A stretch of 64,000 nucleotides of DNA, taken from the NCBI GenBank assembly GCA_030765055.1, contig CM060947.1, forward strand, positions 60,804,859 to 60,868,858, given 5' to 3'. The translations under genes and the position numbers were made by a program. Below are positions 60,361 through 64,000 of the stretch, in pieces. Within the stretch, counting starts at the first letter, position 1; every line of letters starts with the position of its first letter. The notes below the pieces were generated by a model. The model did no database searches. It saw nothing but the letters and a program-made list of their open reading frames with translations, and was not told the origin of the DNA. This DNA comes from Mantis religiosa. Taxonomy: Eukaryota; Arthropoda; Insecta; Mantodea; Mantidae.

Positions 60361-61080
60361 AATGACTTAGCAATTTGAAAGTAATTAGTCGGTAATTCAA
60401 AAACAAGCATCACTTAAATTATCCTTACTTGGACATGTTTGGGAGAACGTTTTGTCCCCTTCGTCAGCAGTTATCCGACTGGTTGGATCCATGGTTTCTT
60501 GAAGTGAGCCGGTTGTCTGTGGCGACATCTGTTGTCTGTGAGATGAACTTCCAAAGAGAGTTTTCAGGCGGCAATTCGAAATTTAAAGTATACTGTTTGT
60601 TTGTTTTTTTTTTTCGACTCATTACTTTCAAATGTTAAATACATCACTGTTTCTAACCTTTTGCTTCAAATAATAAGACTTAACAATTGCCTTTCAGAAC
60701 AAAGAATTAAATTGACATGATTTAAAACAACAGAAACCTTTAATAAAAAGTCCCAAGACATTCCTCTTAAAATATACCAAAACAGACTAGCTGTACTTCC
60801 TGAAGTCCCTGCATTTAAAGTAGCTTAGCATAGAAATGAGTCCCATCCAATGCATTGGGAGTGGTATGAAGTGTGAAGTTGGTGTGCTACTCTAAGGGGA
60901 TTGTGGAAGCCCTGCGAAGTCATCCAAATCATTGTGTGCTTCACTCATGCAGGAAACAGTCTCGCGTGATAATTTCTGTTTATACAAGCATTGCCATATG
61001 TACTAACTTATCCCCCTTAACTGACTTCTCTGCAACCACAACCACACAGAGCTTGGTCCCATACAGTACTTGACTCATCT
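60361..61080. other. no recognised feature
   Basis: No supported gene or repeat. Confidence 0.4.
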
Positions 61081-61084
61081 GTAA

Positions 61085-61194
61085 CCAACAACACACTGAC
61101 TTTTGCGCATACAGGCTTGCGCATGTGACGGCTGAACGGCTCACCTACTGGAATTGCTGCCATTGCCAGGGACTTTATGGAAGCACGGCTACTC
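61085..61194. mobile_element. Sailor-type terminal fragment
   Basis: The right end GGAAGCACGGCTACTC followed by TA matches the 5' end of the transposon at 11614-13407 (about 24 of 30 terminal positions). AACACACTGAC, TTTGCGCATACAGG and ACGGCTG also recur in order. No second end was found, so it is a remnant or a short non-autonomous derivative. Confidence 0.65.
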
Positions 61195-61334
61195 TAATAA
61201 TGACAGAATCAACTGAGAAATATAGTTCTCCAATTGTGTGCTAAATAAAATTAAAATAATTTAGAGAATCTAAAAAATGAAATCATCAAAATAACTAAAT
61301 ATATATGTACTTTATACTTAGAAATGGCTATATA

Positions 61335-61458
61335 CTCCATTAACTATGTTTTCCGGGCTTGTAGGCCGTGGTCCATTTTCATTTCCTTCCGACCACGGCC
61401 TACAAGCCCGGAAAACATAGTGGAGTTAACGACGCCGGCTGTGAAAGCCTCAGTATTT
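61335..61458. mobile_element. palindromic mini-insertion, Penelope-type (mini-PLE 4)
   Basis: A 124-bp insertion between exact 13-bp repeats AAATGGCTATATA (61322-61334 and 61459-61471). A perfect 30-bp palindrome (61344-61373 and 61391-61420, loop 17 nt) is extended outward by matching CTCCA. The right side then carries a 33-nt tail (61426-61458) with CGCCGGCTGTGAAAGCCTCA and an end TATTT. Tail length and end equal those of mini-PLE 3. Confidence 0.87.
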
Positions 61459-61471
61459 AAATGGCTATATA

Positions 61472-62189
61472 TCTTTAGAAAGAACTCACAATGATTATTT
61501 ACCGATGTATACATAGCTGAAGGTCTGAAGAACAAGTTCTTTAGCTGTGCATTTAAACTCAGAAAACCAAGGAATGCTCAATCCAGCACATAGCCTTTAC
61601 CCAGTGTAAGTGCAAAATAATACAAAAAAATTGAAAATTGGCACATTTCAGACTTGCAAAATTTGTTGTAATGTAAGAGCATAAAATAGTGAATCTTGAC
61701 TTTCTGTGCTGATGTTCTACCACTGGTTATGATAGTAAAAAGATGGCAAATGGCTTGTTTCAGATGTCCCAATATACTTTCAAGGTCACCACAAATTCTT
61801 ATATGCAACTTGCAATGTTTCTCACCTTTTTAAGTGCAAACCTTATTTCAAGGTTAATGTATGCTTTGATAACTGGTCTTTCACACTAGTCAACTGTAGA
61901 TTCTAAACTTATTCAGACATTTCACTAAGTTGTCAAGGTGTTAACAAGTACTTGATTATACAAGAAAGCTTGCTTGTGCATATGAGGTATCACCTTGTAG
62001 CTCAGGAGAGAGCATTGATATGGAAAGCCAAAGCCCTTCATTTGCCTCCCAGCTATGTTGTCAGACTTTTCAATTCTGATTCAACTTCTATGTGGTAGTG
62101 TGAGAGAATAACCAAAATAAATGTCTTGTAATTGCTATGCTAGTCTTATTTTCTAATAATGATGCGTCACTAATCCAGATAATTAGGTC
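61472..62189. other. no recognised feature
   Basis: AT-rich sequence without a supported gene or repeat. Confidence 0.45.
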
Positions 62190-62960
62190 AAAATCTTCGA
62201 GGGAAGGAAAATAACTATTGCAAATATTTTAAATACCTAGGAATCACATTGTTCACCAACATGGCGTAGTGGACTAAAGAGTCATGCTTTGATTCCCTGC
62301 CACAGAATGCACCTGGGATGATGCAGATTTTAAGTTCCAGGTATAGGACCGGTGCCCACTCAGCATCGTGAGGAAAGTGAGGATCTAGGCCAGATAGCGG
62401 CCCTGGTTGCATAAGCCAACTTTCCAGCTTGGGGTGCCAAGATGTTGACTACATCTCCATCCTGTATCGCTTGGATGATTGCTCACCTCCACCTGGCATA
62501 TGTGAGCGTGAGACTGGCAGTCAGGTTGGCGGGCTTTGGCCCACTAGGGCTGTTACCCCATGGGTTGAGTTTTTTGTTTGACTAATCACATTGCAGACAA
62601 GTGACAAATGTTTTACAAAGTATATAACATAGAAAGCATCACAAGTTATAAGGGCAAAGCATGAAATAAGCTACATTAGAACCTTCAGCTTAGAGATAGC
62701 AGTAGTACCATTCAGAACAAAAGTCATGTTAATCCCAGTGCATGGGTTAGAAGTCATATGGCCACCTTACTGCAAAGATTTATCCTTACTAGAAAGAATA
62801 AAAGCTTTGTACATCAAAAGAGCTATTGGAATGTTGAACTCATCTACCTCTTTGCACAAGAAACATTTATCATTAAAGACCTCAGGATAGTTTTATCTCT
62901 ACCAGATGCTAGTACCTCAGAAGAGCTACTATAAAAATAAAATCACTTAACACAAGAAGA
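62190..62960 (+). pseudogene. LINE reverse transcriptase relic split by a SINE-like insert
   Basis: Left piece: CKYFKYLGITL (the KYLG block). Right piece (from about 62640): RTFSLEIAVVPFRTKVMLIP, HGLEVIWPPY, DLSLLERIKALYIKRAIG and HKKHLSLKTSG. These are consecutive post-catalytic LINE segments, separated by the 332-bp insertion at 62252-62583. Confidence 0.72.
62252..62583 (+). repeat. SINE-like insertion, family 5
   Basis: Flanked by AATCACATTG (62242-62251 and 62584-62593). The start CATGGCGTAGTGGACTAAAG with a later TTTGATTCCCTG suggests a degenerate tRNA-like head. The body includes GGGCTTTGGCCCACTAGGGC and a T-rich end. Single copy in this window. Confidence 0.65.
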
Positions 62961-64000
62961 GAAGAAATATCCCAAGAATTCTGTGGAACAGGGGCTATGA
63001 TAGTCTAGATATGGATCTTTGAGATGACTGGCAGTACTTGACTGTAACCATATTGTTTATAATCTCACACTGTGAACCAAAAGAGATGTGTGAATGCACA
63101 CTGTGTGAATGTTGTCACTTAGAACTCTGCAGCAAAGGAATAAATTAAAGACTATAAGTGTACAATTTCAATAATGTATTTTTACCATATTTTATTTATC
63201 ATCAATTTGGCTATTTGGCTGCAATAAAAGTATTAATAATTATGTATATTTTCTTTAATAAATACCCAATTTTTTGTAGGAGAGCACATGTAATGACAAT
63301 AATAGTGATAATGTAATAATGACAAACATGAACGAGAAAGTCATTGTTAACCAGGAATGTACGGTTGTAAAAGAACATACACTAACTGCCAAAAATTTGG
63401 ATTAGGAAAGCCAACTCTGTCACTTTTGGATACACTGCAGCTAAAGAAATGAAAAATTATCAATCAGTATCACAGTATCATCGATATGGCAAGGAATCAC
63501 TTTGTTTTTTTTTTAAAGCCATATATCTAGTTCCTCAAATAAATGGAGGGCTAATGTTAAATCTGTTTAGTTCAATAAAATAAATGTTAGATTTTAGCCA
63601 TTTATGATTACATTGCATTCATTGCTAACCAGAAAGGGGCAAAAAGACTGCATAAAACAAAAGAGCAAGACCTCTGGATGCAGTGTTACCAATGGAGGAA
63701 ATTAAGGCTAGAATTTTCTGTAATTGCAGATTTAGTGCAATGATTATGAAAATGCACCTAGGTAGATGAAGAATAATACTTTGTATTATAATAATACTCT
63801 AATACTTTGGTATGAATACTTATTACAGCATGCCATTATCATATTTTTAAATATATATTTGCAGTGCTTAGGCAATAACTGCCAAGAATGAAACATAGCT
63901 GGTGACTTTTGGCCACCTTTTATCTTCCTGAAATATTCTGCTAATTTCAAGCAGAGAATATCGTGCCTAAATTTTACTTTTCCACCTTTTCCCTTGGCGA
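62961..64000. other. no recognised feature
   Basis: AT-rich. No supported gene, RNA or repeat. Confidence 0.5.

Noticed and set aside
60886..60915. Left end of the short Sailor-like element (CTACTCTAAGGGG)
   Set aside because: The CTACTC-TA is in the wrong orientation for a left end and the adjoining sequence does not match the terminal repeat.

Overview
This window looks like AT-rich, transposon-loaded nuclear DNA from an insect. Three pieces of host gene on the plus strand have insect- or animal-type families, spliced structure and multi-kilobase introns. Nearly all other recognisable coding sequence is mobile: Penelope-like elements (PLEs), mariners, a Sailor-type DNA transposon, a hAT relic, Ty3/gypsy elements, several LINE relics and at least five tRNA-headed SINE families. 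A large-genome insect (cockroach/termite-like) is my guess. The species cannot be read from the sequence.

Host genes, all on the plus strand: (1) a terminal exon of an unrecognised protein at 4047-4184; (2) the first two coding exons of a diverged CFAP20/Bug22-type ciliary protein at 29463-29546 and 33994-34185, with the rest probably in or beyond a 1000-N gap (35207-36206); (3) a complete three-exon ABT1/Esf2 gene (ribosome biogenesis RRM protein, 234 residues) at 49724-56569.

Mobile landscape. 1-4 kb: SINE and a deleted mariner. 4.7-5.9 kb: a 5'-truncated PLE with YVDD and GIY-YIG domains. 10-13.4 kb: a mariner whose terminal repeat is split by an intact DD82E (Sailor-type) transposon. 15-23 kb: LINE relics, SINEs and a solo LTR. 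24-28.2 kb: a hAT relic cut by a SINE cluster, another SINE and a 1.3-kb mariner. 30-33.4 kb: SINEs in the CFAP20-like intron, one holding a solo LTR that itself holds a LINE-like insert. 34.9-45 kb: long TTC and AAT arrays with a complete but broken gypsy element inside the AAT array. 45-48.5 kb: mariner, pogo-type and LINE relics. ABT1 introns carry palindromic mini-insertions, a gypsy relic and a mariner relic. 57-63 kb: LINE relics interrupted by a PLE, a mini-PLE and a SINE.

The most distinctive signal is a group of small, near-perfect palindromes. Three carry 12-13 bp target duplications and a one-sided tail; in two of these the tail is exactly 33 nt. I read them as minimal Penelope-type insertions. 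The second is the intact Sailor-like transposase with an 82-residue D-E spacing.
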